Part shown: one piece after another, positions 18,371-27,546 of the stretch
Layout of the letters: each line of letters opens with the position of its first letter
How positions within the stretch are numbered: the stretch's first letter is position 1
Origin: Sagittula sp. P11
GTDB lineage: Bacteria > Pseudomonadota > Alphaproteobacteria > Rhodobacterales > Rhodobacteraceae
DNA: 64,000 nucleotides
Reading direction: 5' to 3'
Assembly: GCF_002814095.1 (NCBI RefSeq)
Contig: NZ_CP021913.1
Span: forward strand, 4,222,501 to 4,286,500
Translations under genes and position numbers: made by a program
The notes under the pieces: model-generated
Databases searched by the model: none
What the model was told of the DNA's origin: nothing
The model's input: only the letters and a program-made list of their open reading frames with translations

Positions 18371-19628
18371 GCGCGCCTTTCTGACCGATCTGTTCGAGGC
18401 CGCCGTGGCCGCCGCCGATCCCAGGCAGGCGCTGCGCGACGTGCTGCCGCCGAAACCGCCGGGGCGCACCGTGGTCGTGGCCTTAGGCAAAGGCGCGGCG
18501 CAACTGGCGGCCGCCTTTGAAGAGCTGTGGGGAGACCCGGTAGAGGGCGTCGTCGTCACACGCTACGGCTATGCCGCGCCCTGCAAGCACCTGAAGGTGA
18601 TAGAGGCCGCGCACCCGGTGCCGGATGCCGCCGGTCTCGCCGCGACGGAAGAGGTGTTCAGCGCCGTCTCTGGCCTGACGCCCGGCGATCTGGTCGTGGC
18701 GCTGGTCTGCGGTGGCGGCTCTGCCCTTCTGCCCGCCCCGCCGGAGGGGCTGACGCTTGAAGACGAACAGGCGCTGAACCGCGCGCTTCTGGCCTCCGGC
18801 GCGCCCATCGGGGTGATGAACGCGATCCGCAAGCATGTGAGCCGGATAAAAGGCGGGCGTCTGGCCGCTGCCGCAGCACCGGCGCAGGTCGTGTCGCTGG
18901 TGGTCTCGGACGTGCCGGGCGACGATCCGGCGCAGGTCGCCTCTGGCCCGACGGTGCCTGACTGGGTCACGCGCGAAGACGCGTTGGCGATGATTCGCGC
19001 GCGCAACATCGCCCTGCCGGAAAAGGTCATGGCCCACATCGCGACGGAGGCCGCCGCGGCACCCTCACCGATGGACCCGGCCTTTGAACGCAACGTGGTC
19101 CGGGTCGTGGCCTCAGCCCGTCTGTCGCTCGAAGCGGCGGCGGCCAAGGCCGAGGCCGCGGGCATCACGCCGGTGATCCTGTCGGATGCCATCGAGGGTG
19201 AGGCGGGCGATGTCGGCTCGGTGCACGCCGCCATTGCGCGCGAGGTGGCCCGCCGGGGTCGTCCTTTCAAACCGCCGGTTGTCATGCTGTCAGGCGGCGA
19301 AACCACCGTGACGCTGGGCGAAACCCCGGGCCGCGGCGGTCGCAACACCGCGTTTCTGCTGGGGTTTGCCCTTGGCACAGAGGGGATGCCGATCAGCGCA
19401 TTGGCGGCGGATACCGACGGCATCGACGGCACCGAAGACAATGCAGGGGCCTTCTGCGACGGTCAGAGTATGGCGCGGCTACGCGAAGCGGGGCACGACC
19501 CGCGCGACTTCGTTCGTAAGCAGGATCCCTACGGCGCCTTCGACGCAATTGGTGACATCTTCGCGCCCGGGCCAACCGGGACAAACGTCAACGATTTCAG
19601 GGCGATATTCATCGAAGCTGAAACCTGA
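18363..19628 (+). CDS. Glycerate 2-kinase (MOFRL family, GckA/TtuD-like)
   Basis: At 421 residues it matches the length of class III glycerate kinases, sometimes annotated as hydroxypyruvate reductase TtuD. Visible landmarks are VVVALGKGAAQL near residue 37, ALVCGGGSALL near residue 119, and the C-terminal MOFRL region with SGGETTVTLGETPGRGGRNTAF and ALAADTDGIDGTEDNAGAF. It phosphorylates D-glycerate to 2-phosphoglycerate, feeding serine/glyoxylate-type carbon into glycolysis. It overlaps the carnitine dehydrogenase gene by eight bases, so the two are co-translated, although the biochemical link is not obvious. Confidence 0.9.
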   Translation: MDKRAFLTDLFEAAVAAADPRQALRDVLPPKPPGRTVVVALGKGAAQLAAAFEELWGDPVEGVVVTRYGYAAPCKHLKVIEAAHPVPDAAGLAATEEVFSAVSGLTPGDLVVALVCGGGSALLPAPPEGLTLEDEQALNRALLASGAPIGVMNAIRKHVSRIKGGRLAAAAAPAQVVSLVVSDVPGDDPAQVASGPTVPDWVTREDALAMIRARNIALPEKVMAHIATEAAAAPSPMDPAFERNVVRVVASARLSLEAAAAKAEAAGITPVILSDAIEGEAGDVGSVHAAIAREVARRGRPFKPPVVMLSGGETTVTLGETPGRGGRNTAFLLGFALGTEGMPISALAADTDGIDGTEDNAGAFCDGQSMARLREAGHDPRDFVRKQDPYGAFDAIGDIFAPGPTGTNVNDFRAIFIEAET

Positions 19629-19640
19629 CGCGAAGCGCGG

Positions 19641-20387
19641 TCAGTAGACGTAACCCAGGCGCGCCTCGGTCGTCAGGTCGAGGGCGTCGCGCAGGAAGTC
19701 GAGGTCGGCCTCCGGCACGTCGCGGGGCGTGTCGGGGCGTTCCGCGACGGCGGGCGAGAACTTCGACCCGAGGCGCTTCATGACGGGGCGATAATCGCCT
19801 TCCGGCATCGGCAGACCAAGACCGTCGTGAACGCCGCGCAGAAAAGCCTGTGGATCCGCCTGCACGGCTTCCATGCGGCAGAGCACCACGGCCGACCCGC
19901 GCATCAGGAAAGACAATAGCCCCTCCAGCTTGGCCCGCCGCAGCGCGAAGAGGTTGGCAAAGGTCGCCCCGGTCACCGGGTGGCGGTCGTGCTGCAACGG
20001 CAGACCTTCGCCGCCGATCTCCTGCACCTGCGGGAAGTATCGTTTGCGGTCGGCGATGGTGGCCCATTCGGCGCGGATGAATTCGGAATACCCCATGGCC
20101 TGCATCGCGGCTGGCGTGTGCCAGGGCTTGGCGTGCATCGACAGGCTCCAGGCGCGGGCATCCCGGACGCAGCAGACCACAGCCGTATCCGCCGGAATCG
20201 CGGTCATGTGCGGGAAGCCATGTTTCCAGCCAAGCGCCTCGGTCGGTTGCAGGGCAGAGTTTCTCCCGATCAGCCGCTTGACGAAGTTGGTGCCGGACGA
20301 CCGCTCTCCGAAGACCTGGAAGCGGCGCACGGGGGCCGGGCCGGGGACAATCTGCCAGCCTGTCCGGGAAAACTCGTCTGAGATCAT
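19641..20387 (-). CDS. P-loop sulfotransferase-like protein
   Basis: This 248-residue protein starts at ATG 20387. Near the N-terminus (about residues 22-36) it has FGERSSGTNFVKRLI, a P-loop-like element resembling the PAPS-binding loop of sulfotransferase-like proteins. VVCCVRDARAWSLSMH near residue 71 fits the 3'-phosphate-binding RD motif. The rest is unrecognised. It is divergent from a glycosyltransferase across 133 bases, a setting that suggests modification of a surface glycan. It ends 12 bases from the convergent glycerate kinase stop. Confidence 0.65.
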   Translation of the reverse strand: MISDEFSRTGWQIVPGPAPVRRFQVFGERSSGTNFVKRLIGRNSALQPTEALGWKHGFPHMTAIPADTAVVCCVRDARAWSLSMHAKPWHTPAAMQAMGYSEFIRAEWATIADRKRYFPQVQEIGGEGLPLQHDRHPVTGATFANLFALRRAKLEGLLSFLMRGSAVVLCRMEAVQADPQAFLRGVHDGLGLPMPEGDYRPVMKRLGSKFSPAVAERPDTPRDVPEADLDFLRDALDLTTEARLGYVY

Positions 20388-20520
20388 GCTCGCGCCTCGC
20401 GGGTCTCTTTTTCGCAACCTTAGTGAGGCGTGTGACAGAATGCGATTCTCATGTTCGGGGTCCTGCGGTATCCTGCGGCGCAAAGGCCACGGAAGCGGGC
20501 GATACGAGGGATACGAGCGG

Positions 20521-21396
20521 ATGCAATCGGTTGCGGCGGCACTCACCATGGTGCGGGACGATGCCTTCTTTCTGAAGGCCTGGTTGCGCCACTACGGCGA
20601 GGTCTTCGGGCGCGAGAACTGCTATATCGTCAACCATGGCCGGGGGGATGAGGTCGCCGCGCTGGCCGAGGGCTGCAACGTCATCGGCATCCCCGGCGAT
20701 CCGCATCCCAACTTCGACATGAAGCGCTGGCGGTTGCTGAACAACCTCGTGCAGGGGCTGCGCTGCTACTACACGCATGTGGTGGTGGGCGACGTGGATG
20801 AGCTGGTTGTGGTGGACCCGGACGACGGGCGCGACCTGCTGCAATACCTGACCGAGACGAAGCCGCGCCGGTTCCTGACGCCGCTGGGGCTGGAGGTCAT
20901 CCACCGCATCGACGTCGAGGAAGAGGAGATCTCCGACCGCATCCTCGGACCACGCCGGCATGTACGCCTTGCGCCGCATTATTCGAAACCCTGCATCGTC
21001 AGCCACGGCGCCAAGATCGCCCGGGGTGGCCACTTCACACAGTACGACAAGCTGCACGTGCCTGACGAGCTGTACCTGTTCCACCTGAAGTTCTGCGATT
21101 TCCGCAACTACACGGAGGTGATGAACGCCCGCAACGCCGTGACGGAGAGCGTCGGTGCGGATGTTCAGACGGCCTCCATCGGGCGCCACTGGTTTGCAGA
21201 GGCGCGGGGCGAGGATCGTGCGGTGTTCGAAGCATTCGCGGATCTGGACATGATAGACGGCTTCGACCTCGGCTGGGTGCGGAAACGCATGCACCGAAGC
21301 TGGGGACCGCGCGGCGAAACCGGGTTCTGGCAGTTTGCGCGTCCCGAGTTCGAACAACAATACGTCGTGCCGGACAGGTTCGTGGGTGCGTTCTGA
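20521..21396 (+). CDS. Glycosyltransferase family 2-like protein
   Basis: From ATG 20521 (GAGGG upstream) the protein has 291 residues. It starts with a GT-A-like segment (ALTMVRDDAFFLKAWLRHYG) and has a metal-binding acidic motif VVVGDVDELVVVDP near residue 92. The C-terminal half contains HFTQYDKLHVPDELYLFHLKF, a pattern seen in bacterial proteins related to GT2/GT92 enzymes. It probably adds a sugar to a surface polymer. The open frame continues far upstream, but that part overlaps the divergent sulfotransferase-like gene and is not coding. Confidence 0.75.
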   Translation: MQSVAAALTMVRDDAFFLKAWLRHYGEVFGRENCYIVNHGRGDEVAALAEGCNVIGIPGDPHPNFDMKRWRLLNNLVQGLRCYYTHVVVGDVDELVVVDPDDGRDLLQYLTETKPRRFLTPLGLEVIHRIDVEEEEISDRILGPRRHVRLAPHYSKPCIVSHGAKIARGGHFTQYDKLHVPDELYLFHLKFCDFRNYTEVMNARNAVTESVGADVQTASIGRHWFAEARGEDRAVFEAFADLDMIDGFDLGWVRKRMHRSWGPRGETGFWQFARPEFEQQYVVPDRFVGAF

Positions 21397-21411
21397 GGGG
21401 CGCGCGGGGCG

Positions 21412-21948
21412 TCAGTTGCCGCCGGACGAGACGAAGGCCAGATCGTGAACGCCAAGACCGGGGAAGGTGCCCTCGATCGCGGCGCCAGCGGTTGCCAGGG
21501 CGTTCCGGCTGTGGCCGTCCAGCATGCCGAAGCCCGTGCTCCAGACGCCGGATGGGGTGTAGAACAGCACCAATGCGGCGATTGCGCCGACAAGAACACC
21601 GCCGGAGTTCGTTCGCTTGCCGCCCGACTTCATGAAGTAGCGGAAGACGTGCAGGGCCAACACGATAAAGGATGCCACGATCATCGCGGCGAGGCCGTTG
21701 AAGATCCAGTCGTGGTATTCAGTGGCAAGCGAGCCTTGCTTCAGCGAGGAAGCGATCAATTCACGGTTGGTCGAAACCGCAACCACGAGATAGATCCAGC
21801 CGAAACCTGTCAGAGTTGCGCCAAAGGGGCGGGCGATCGTCGTGTCCCGGGTCGCAACCGATGCGCCGGGGCGACAAATTCGGCTCTCCACGCGAGAGAG
21901 GCGTTGACAAAAATCCGCGTGGGTCTGTTTTCGGATCGCTGTGCTCAT
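21412..21948 (-). CDS. Hypothetical membrane protein
   Basis: The 178-residue protein has a polar N-terminus (about 40 residues with two cysteines) and then hydrophobic segments near residues 47-60, 86-108 and 117-140. A soluble tail ends in VHDLAFVSSGGN. I do not recognise a family. The gene ends 16 bases from the glycosyltransferase stop, in convergent orientation. Base composition is a little less GC-rich than its neighbours. The start at ATG 21948 is the first in frame; no clear ribosome binding site decides it. Confidence 0.6.
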   Translation of the reverse strand: MSTAIRKQTHADFCQRLSRVESRICRPGASVATRDTTIARPFGATLTGFGWIYLVVAVSTNRELIASSLKQGSLATEYHDWIFNGLAAMIVASFIVLALHVFRYFMKSGGKRTNSGGVLVGAIAALVLFYTPSGVWSTGFGMLDGHSRNALATAGAAIEGTFPGLGVHDLAFVSSGGN

Positions 21949-22166
21949 GCCTCATGTCTAAAAGCGGATTCGGGCCAAATCAGGGTCAATTGAGGCGAAA
22001 TCGCCACAATCGGACCTTACCATGGGTTGTATTTTAACCTTTTGGGAGAGATGTGGCCGAAGCGGCGCAGTTTGATGGGGCGGAACGCCAAGGCCGTCGC
22101 TTTCGGGTCGCACGGCTTGACCATGGGTAAACCTGACATACCCAACAGCTAAACCCCTGCGTGTGC

Positions 22167-22191
22167 GGGCCGGTCCCCGACAGACCGGCCC
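22167..22191 (-). terminator. Hairpin after the M20 peptidase gene
   Basis: GGGCCGGTC pairs with GACCGGCCC around a seven-base loop, 16 bases beyond the M20 stop. Only a weak T run (GGGGTTTAGC) follows on the minus strand, so termination is plausible rather than certain. Confidence 0.5.
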
Positions 22192-22206
22192 GACCGTTCG
22201 CTTGCC

Positions 22207-23577
22207 TCAGCGGATGGCGTCCAGTATCCGGGCCCAGCTCCGGATGCCTTTGTGGAAGCTCTCGACATCGTACTTCTCGTTCGGGGAGTGGATCTGGTCA
22301 TCGTCCTTGCCCCATCCCACCAGCATCGTGTCGAGGCCGAGGTACGTCTTGAAGTAGCCGGCGACGGGGATGGATCCGCCGCATCCGGTGAAGGCGGCCT
22401 CTTCGCCCCATTCCTCGCCCAAGACCGCGCGGGTCTGTTCGAACGCTGGGTGATCGATGGACATCTGGCTGGCCGGAGAGGCGCCATGCGCGTGGAACTC
22501 GGCGGTGACATCCTCGGGCAGCTGCGCCTTGACCCATGCCCGGAAGTGTTCGCGCAGGGCGTGCGGGTCCTGCTGGCCGACAAGGCGGAAACTTACCTTG
22601 GCGGAGACCTTCGAGGGCAGCACGGTCTTGAAGCCGTCTCCGGTATAGCCGCCCTTGATGCCGTTGATCTCTGCCGTGGGGCGGGACCAGATCATCTCGA
22701 GCGCGGTGTGATCCTGTTCGCCCGCGGGTTTCGACAGGCCGACATCGCCAAGGAAGGTAGCGTGGTCGAAGTTCAGGCCGTCCCACTGTGCCTTGATGTC
22801 CGCCGGCAGGTCGGGAACGTCGTCGTAGAAGTGCGGCACCTGAATGCGGCCGGTGTCATCATGCAGGTTGGCGAGGATCCGCGACATCACCCGGATCGGG
22901 TTCATCGCGGCGCCGCCGTACATGCCGGAGTGCAGGTCCTTCGACGGGCCGGTCAGGACGATCTCCTCGCCCAGAAGGCCGCGCAGCTGCGTCATGATGG
23001 CGGGCGCGCGGCTTTCGAACAGTCCGGTGTCGCAGATCAGTGCGATGTCTGCCTTCAGTTCGTCCGCGTTCTCTTTCAGGAACGGAATGAGCGAGGGAGA
23101 GCCGCTTTCTTCTTCGCCCTCGAAAAAGAAGGTGATGCGGCAGGGCATCTCTCCGTGCACGGCTTTCCACGCGCGGCAGGCCTCGACGAAGGTCATGAGC
23201 TGGCCCTTGTCGTCCGATGCGCCGCGCGCCCGGATCACGCGTCCTTTCGGCGTCTCCTCGATGGCCGGATCAAAGGGGTCGCGGTCCCACAGTTCCAGCG
23301 GATCGACCGGCTGCACGTCGTAGTGTCCATAGAAAAGGACATGAGGTCCGGTGCCTTCGACATGGCCGACGACCATCGGATGGCCGGTTGTCGGGCGCTT
23401 GGTCGCCGCGATCCCGATGCTTTCGAGGTCGCTCACAAGCCAGTCGGCGGCGCGGTCGACGTCCGCCTTGAACGCGGGATCGGTGGAGATCGACGGGATT
23501 CGGAGCAGGTCGAAGAGCCGCTCCATCGCGGCGTCGAGATCGGAATCGATACGGTCGAGTACGGGGTCGAGGGACAT
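22207..23577 (-). CDS. M20 family metallo-dipeptidase
   Basis: The start ATG 23577 has AAAGGAG upstream and gives 456 residues, typical of M20 dipeptidases. Zinc-site landmarks are HVLFYGHYDVQPVDP near residue 79, RGASDDKGQLM near 113, FFFEGEEESGSPSL near 148 and the glutamate pair there, plus a late CGGSIPV near 400. The central dimerisation lid lies between. The enzyme hydrolyses dipeptides or N-acyl amino acids in the cytosol. It is a single gene. Confidence 0.93.
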   Translation of the reverse strand: MSLDPVLDRIDSDLDAAMERLFDLLRIPSISTDPAFKADVDRAADWLVSDLESIGIAATKRPTTGHPMVVGHVEGTGPHVLFYGHYDVQPVDPLELWDRDPFDPAIEETPKGRVIRARGASDDKGQLMTFVEACRAWKAVHGEMPCRITFFFEGEEESGSPSLIPFLKENADELKADIALICDTGLFESRAPAIMTQLRGLLGEEIVLTGPSKDLHSGMYGGAAMNPIRVMSRILANLHDDTGRIQVPHFYDDVPDLPADIKAQWDGLNFDHATFLGDVGLSKPAGEQDHTALEMIWSRPTAEINGIKGGYTGDGFKTVLPSKVSAKVSFRLVGQQDPHALREHFRAWVKAQLPEDVTAEFHAHGASPASQMSIDHPAFEQTRAVLGEEWGEEAAFTGCGGSIPVAGYFKTYLGLDTMLVGWGKDDDQIHSPNEKYDVESFHKGIRSWARILDAIR

Positions 23578-23652
23578 GTGTGCTCCTTTGCCATGGGCCG
23601 GCATTGGCCTTTTGGCGGAGCCTAGCGGCAAAGCGGTCGGTGTCCAGACGGC

Positions 23653-23985
23653 TCAGACCGCGACTATGGCCAAACCGCCAAGCACGATCATCGCGCCCAA
23701 TGCCTGCCTGAGCGTGAAGCCCTCGCCGATACCGAAGGCGAATCCCAGGACGATCACCGTCTCGACGCCCAGCACGAGAATGTAGATGATCGAAAGGTGA
23801 GTCTGGCGCATAAGCGCGACCTCTGCCGCGAAGGCGAGGAGGAACCCCACGACGGCAAGGGCGATTCCCGGCAGCAGCAGCCCGCTGGCCGCACCCTTCA
23901 TTCCGACGGTCGCCAGAACGTAGCCGAAAGCGGTGACGAGGATGAGGGGCAGGGTGGAGTTGACCGTGTTGTGAATGGTGAGCAC
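23653..23985 (-). CDS. Small four-helix membrane protein, SMR/EamA-like
   Basis: With GTG 23985 as start (AAAGG seven bases upstream; a TTG six bases further out is the alternative) the protein has 110 residues and four hydrophobic segments. That is the size and layout of small multidrug resistance transporters. The last helix LGAMIVLGGLAIVAV resembles the final SMR/EamA helix. The conserved membrane glutamate of EmrE in helix 1 is not evident (GYVLATVGMKGAA), so drug export is doubtful. It is divergent from hemA across 354 bases. Confidence 0.65.
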   Translation of the reverse strand: MLTIHNTVNSTLPLILVTAFGYVLATVGMKGAASGLLLPGIALAVVGFLLAFAAEVALMRQTHLSIIYILVLGVETVIVLGFAFGIGEGFTLRQALGAMIVLGGLAIVAV

Positions 23986-24339
23986 TGGCAAACCTTTAAG
24001 TTGAAACGTACTGAAAATGTCATGAAAACGAATGCCTTGGAGGGTAGGCGGTTAACCATTTCACGCGAAGTAGGGAAAACCGGACCTCAGCCTAAGGTCG
24101 GTAAGTGGCAGGGTGGTCAAGGAGGTTTCCGATCCACTAAAAAGGTTCCGAGCGGAAAGGTGGAATGGAGATCTTTCTTTGAAGCCTTTGATCTTTGTCA
24201 AAGATGCGACGGAACGTCCGAGCCTAAACGGTAGACACATGACGCCGCGCGCATTAGTTATTCACGAACTTGAATGCAGCCCGGAGCCGCACAAGGGACG
24301 CGAACCACAGCGTCCCCACAATGACCAAGGAGGAGCCCG
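23986..24339. other. Regulatory interval between the SMR-like gene and hemA
   Basis: No gene is supported in these 354 bases. They are less GC-rich than the flanks, consistent with promoters. They hold an FNR-like box (24188-24201) and a GGTTAACCAT half-site near 24050. Short frames here lack ribosome binding sites. Confidence 0.5.
24188..24201 (+). promoter_or_regulatory. Candidate FNR/FnrL box upstream of hemA
   Basis: TTGAT-CTTT-GTCAA matches the consensus TTGAT-N4-ATCAA at nine of ten fixed positions, 139 bases before the hemA start codon. In Rhodobacter sphaeroides hemA is known to be FnrL-controlled. Binding here is inferred. Confidence 0.6.
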
Positions 24340-25563
24340 GTGGACTACACCGCGAAACTCGACGACGCACTGAACCGTCTGCATGAAGAAGGCCGTTACC
24401 GGACCTTCATCGACATCGAGCGCAAGAAGGGCCAGTTCCCGCACGCCATCTGGCGCATGCCGGACGGGACCGAGAAGCCGATCACGGTCTGGTGCGGCAA
24501 CGACTACCTTGGCATGGGCCAGCACCCTGTCGTCCTGCAGGCTATGCACGAGGCCATCGACGCCACCGGCGCCGGTTCGGGTGGCACGCGGAACATCTCC
24601 GGGACCACGGTCTACCACAAGCGGTTGGAGGCGGAACTCGCCGACCTGCATGGCAAGGAAGCGGCGCTGCTGTTCACCTCTGCCTACATCGCGAACGACG
24701 CGACCTTGTCGACGCTGCCGAAGCTCTTCCCGGGCCTGATCATCTATTCCGACGAGCTGAACCACGCCTCCATGATCGAGGGCGTGCGCCGCAACGGCGG
24801 GGCGAAGCGGATCTTCAAGCACAACGACCTCGACGATCTGCGCGCCAAGCTGGAGGCGGACGATCCCGCAGCGCCCAAGCTGATCGCCTTCGAATCGATC
24901 TACTCGATGGACGGCGACTTCGGCCCGATCGAGGCGATCTGCGATCTGGCCGACGAATTCGGCGCGCTAACCTACATCGACGAGGTGCACGCGGTCGGCA
25001 TGTACGGCCCGCGCGGTGCCGGTGTGGCCGAACGTGACCGCCTGATGCACCGCATCGACATCATCAACGGCACGCTGGCCAAGGCGTTCGGCGTAATGGG
25101 CGGCTACATCGCGGCAAGCGCGAAAATGTGTGATGCCGTGCGCTCTTATGCGCCGGGCTTCATCTTCACGACCTCGCTGCCGCCGGCCGTGGCCGCGGGT
25201 GCCGCCGCCTCCGTCGCGCATCTGAAGCGCGATCAGGGCCTGCGCGACAAGCATCAGACCCAGGCAAAGATCCTCAAGACCCGGCTGAAGGGCATGGGGC
25301 TGCCGATCGTCGATCACGGTTCGCACATCGTACCGGTGATCGTCGGCGATCCGGTGCATACGAAGATGCTGTCGGACATGCTGCTCGAGGGTTACGGCAT
25401 CTATGTCCAGCCGATCAACTTCCCCACCGTGCCGCGCGGAACGGAGCGTCTGCGCTTCACTCCGTCGCCGGTTCACGGGCCCGGCGAGATGGATCATCTC
25501 GTCCACGCGATGGACGAACTGTGGAGCCACTGTGCGCTGAATCGTGCTGAATTGGCGGGGTAA
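24340..25563 (+). CDS. hemA: 5-Aminolevulinate synthase
   Basis: ALAS joins glycine and succinyl-CoA to give 5-aminolevulinate, the first step of the C4 tetrapyrrole pathway. The start is GTG 24340, six bases after AAGGAGG. The 407-residue protein carries the PLP lysine K248 in [13 protein letters not shown], the same number as in the Rhodobacter capsulatus enzyme. It also has the glycine-rich [13 protein letters not shown] (78-90) and YIDEVHAVG (212-220). HemB at 2301-3296 takes the product. A possible FNR box upstream suggests raised expression when oxygen falls. Confidence 0.98.
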   Translation: MDYTAKLDDALNRLHEEGRYRTFIDIERKKGQFPHAIWRMPDGTEKPITVWCGNDYLGMGQHPVVLQAMHEAIDATGAGSGGTRNISGTTVYHKRLEAELADLHGKEAALLFTSAYIANDATLSTLPKLFPGLIIYSDELNHASMIEGVRRNGGAKRIFKHNDLDDLRAKLEADDPAAPKLIAFESIYSMDGDFGPIEAICDLADEFGALTYIDEVHAVGMYGPRGAGVAERDRLMHRIDIINGTLAKAFGVMGGYIAASAKMCDAVRSYAPGFIFTTSLPPAVAAGAAASVAHLKRDQGLRDKHQTQAKILKTRLKGMGLPIVDHGSHIVPVIVGDPVHTKMLSDMLLEGYGIYVQPINFPTVPRGTERLRFTPSPVHGPGEMDHLVHAMDELWSHCALNRAELAG

Positions 25564-25683
25564 CCTACGGTACTTCTGTCAATTGTCTTGCGATGTGGTA
25601 ACGTTATCGCAATAACCGGGCTGCACGAATCGTGATTGCCCGGATGGGCAGGACGGACAGACAGTGAAGTGGGGCAGTCTCGT

Positions 25684-27450
25684 ATGATCGGGCGCAAAAC
25701 CCATAGCAATAACGGCGTGACGGACCCCTCGGTGCAGGGGTTCGACGACTACGCCCTGCGATTGGGCGACGTGATGCGCGGTGAGCGCGCGACGCTGGGC
25801 AAATCGCTGCTGGATGTGCAACGGGAACTGCGGATCAAGGCGAGCTACATCTCTGCCATCGAGAACTGTGACCCCTCTGCTTTTGACACACCCGGGTTTA
25901 TAGCCGGTTACGTCCGTTCCTACGCTCGATACCTTGGTATGGATCCGGACGAGGCCTTCGCCGGGTTCTGCAAGGAAAGCGGGTTCTCCGTCGCGCACGG
26001 CATGTCGCAGGAGGCCTCCGTCATCCGCAAGGCGCATGACGACGAGGCACCGAAGCCGCGGGCGCGCAATCCGCTGGCCGAACCCAAGATGCCCTTCGCA
26101 CCGGCCTCCGACAGCTTCTTCAGCCAGATCGAACCGCGCGCCATCGGGTCGTCGCTGGTTCTGATCGCCCTGATCGGCGGCATCGGCTACGGCGGGTGGA
26201 CCGTTCTCCAAGAAATCCAGCGCGTTCAGGTGACGCCGGTCGACCAGACCCCGGTCGTCCTCAGCGAACTGGACCCGCTCGACGCCGCCAAGGCCGGAAA
26301 AGGTCAGCCGGAAGGGGCCGAGACGGAGCAGATGGCAGGTGTCTTCACCCCGCCGTCCACCGAGGCCTTTGACCGGCTTTACCGGCCTCAGGCGCTCGAC
26401 GTGCCGGTGCTCGTGGCGCGGGACGAGCCGATCTCGACCCTCGATCCGGACAGCGGCGGGCTTTATTCCGGTCGCGGTCCGTCGCTCCCGCGCGTGGACG
26501 ACAGTTCGCTTGCCGCGGCGGCGCTGGCTCAGGGCCTGATCGACCAGGCGTCGACCGGCGCGGTGCCGGTAACAGCAGGGTCCGGCGTGACGGTCGTGGC
26601 GGTGCGTCCGGCCTGGGTGCAGGTCAAGGACGAGGCGGGCACTGTGCTTTATTCGCGCGTCATGAACGCGGGCGACGCCTACCCGGTGCCGCGCAACGCG
26701 GGAACGCCGAAGATCCAGATCGGCGAATCCGGCGCGATCTACTTCAACATCGAGGGCGAGACCTACGGTCCCGCGGGCAGCCGCGGCGCCGTGAGCGAGG
26801 ACGTCTCGCTGGCGGCGGCGGACCTCGTCGACCGTTTCGAGCCCGCGCAACCGGGTGCCGACGACGATCTTATGGCGGTTCTCGTCGAACTCGACATGAA
26901 GCGCGCTTCCGAGCCGGTAAACGTGGCGGCCGCACAGGCCCCCGCAGCACCTGTCGCACCCCGGGCTTTTGCCGCGCCGCGTCTCTACGATGCGCCGTCT
27001 TCCCCCGAACCGGCGCAGCAGCAGGCACCGGCACAGGTGGCCGAAGCGCCGGCCGCGCAGCAGGATGCCGTGCCGAATTCGCCGCGCGTGCTGGCCGAGA
27101 CACCCCCGGGTATCACGGTCGTCGCGACGCAGGAAACATGGGTGGAGGTCACGTCGCCCTCCGGCAAGAAGCTGTTCGCCCAGACCCTGCAGGCGGGGCA
27201 GACCTACCAGGTGCCGCAGACCGATCAGCCGCCGACCATCTTCTCGGGGAATGCAGGCGGCGTGTTCTTTGCCGTCAACGGACAGACCTTCGGGCCCTAC
27301 GGCTCCACCGGCCAGTTCGGACGCAACCTCGCCCTGTCGCCGGCCGCCATCCAGCAGCAATTGCAGGTGGCGGACCTGAGCGCCAACCAGACCCTCGCGC
27401 GGGTCGTCGCCGAGCTGAACCTCCAGTCCACAGACGGACCCGGGCGCTGA
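25684..27450 (+). CDS. RodZ-like cell-shape protein with two DUF4115 domains
   Basis: The start ATG 25684 gives 588 residues. The layout is an N-terminal helix-turn-helix of the HTH_25 type (about 24-90, with LLDVQRELRIKASYISAIE), one transmembrane helix (about 152-174), and a long proline/alanine-rich periplasmic linker. Two copies of a DUF4115-like domain follow at about 300-370 and 475-545. The copies align: GVTVVAVRPAWVQV with GITVVATQETWVEV, and NIEGETYGPAG with AVNGQTFGPYG. RodZ normally has one such domain and about 300-420 residues, so this one is duplicated and enlarged. It would link MreB to the membrane. It lies between hemA and ispG. Confidence 0.85.
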   Translation: MIGRKTHSNNGVTDPSVQGFDDYALRLGDVMRGERATLGKSLLDVQRELRIKASYISAIENCDPSAFDTPGFIAGYVRSYARYLGMDPDEAFAGFCKESGFSVAHGMSQEASVIRKAHDDEAPKPRARNPLAEPKMPFAPASDSFFSQIEPRAIGSSLVLIALIGGIGYGGWTVLQEIQRVQVTPVDQTPVVLSELDPLDAAKAGKGQPEGAETEQMAGVFTPPSTEAFDRLYRPQALDVPVLVARDEPISTLDPDSGGLYSGRGPSLPRVDDSSLAAAALAQGLIDQASTGAVPVTAGSGVTVVAVRPAWVQVKDEAGTVLYSRVMNAGDAYPVPRNAGTPKIQIGESGAIYFNIEGETYGPAGSRGAVSEDVSLAAADLVDRFEPAQPGADDDLMAVLVELDMKRASEPVNVAAAQAPAAPVAPRAFAAPRLYDAPSSPEPAQQQAPAQVAEAPAAQQDAVPNSPRVLAETPPGITVVATQETWVEVTSPSGKKLFAQTLQAGQTYQVPQTDQPPTIFSGNAGGVFFAVNGQTFGPYGSTGQFGRNLALSPAAIQQQLQVADLSANQTLARVVAELNLQSTDGPGR

Positions 27451-27546
27451 CGGCAGGTTGCGGGTTGCAATCTGCCTGTCACGATCACAGGTCACATTCA
27501 GCAAGCAGGTCGCTCGACCGCGTGTCATCGTAACGGGATAGCTGTC

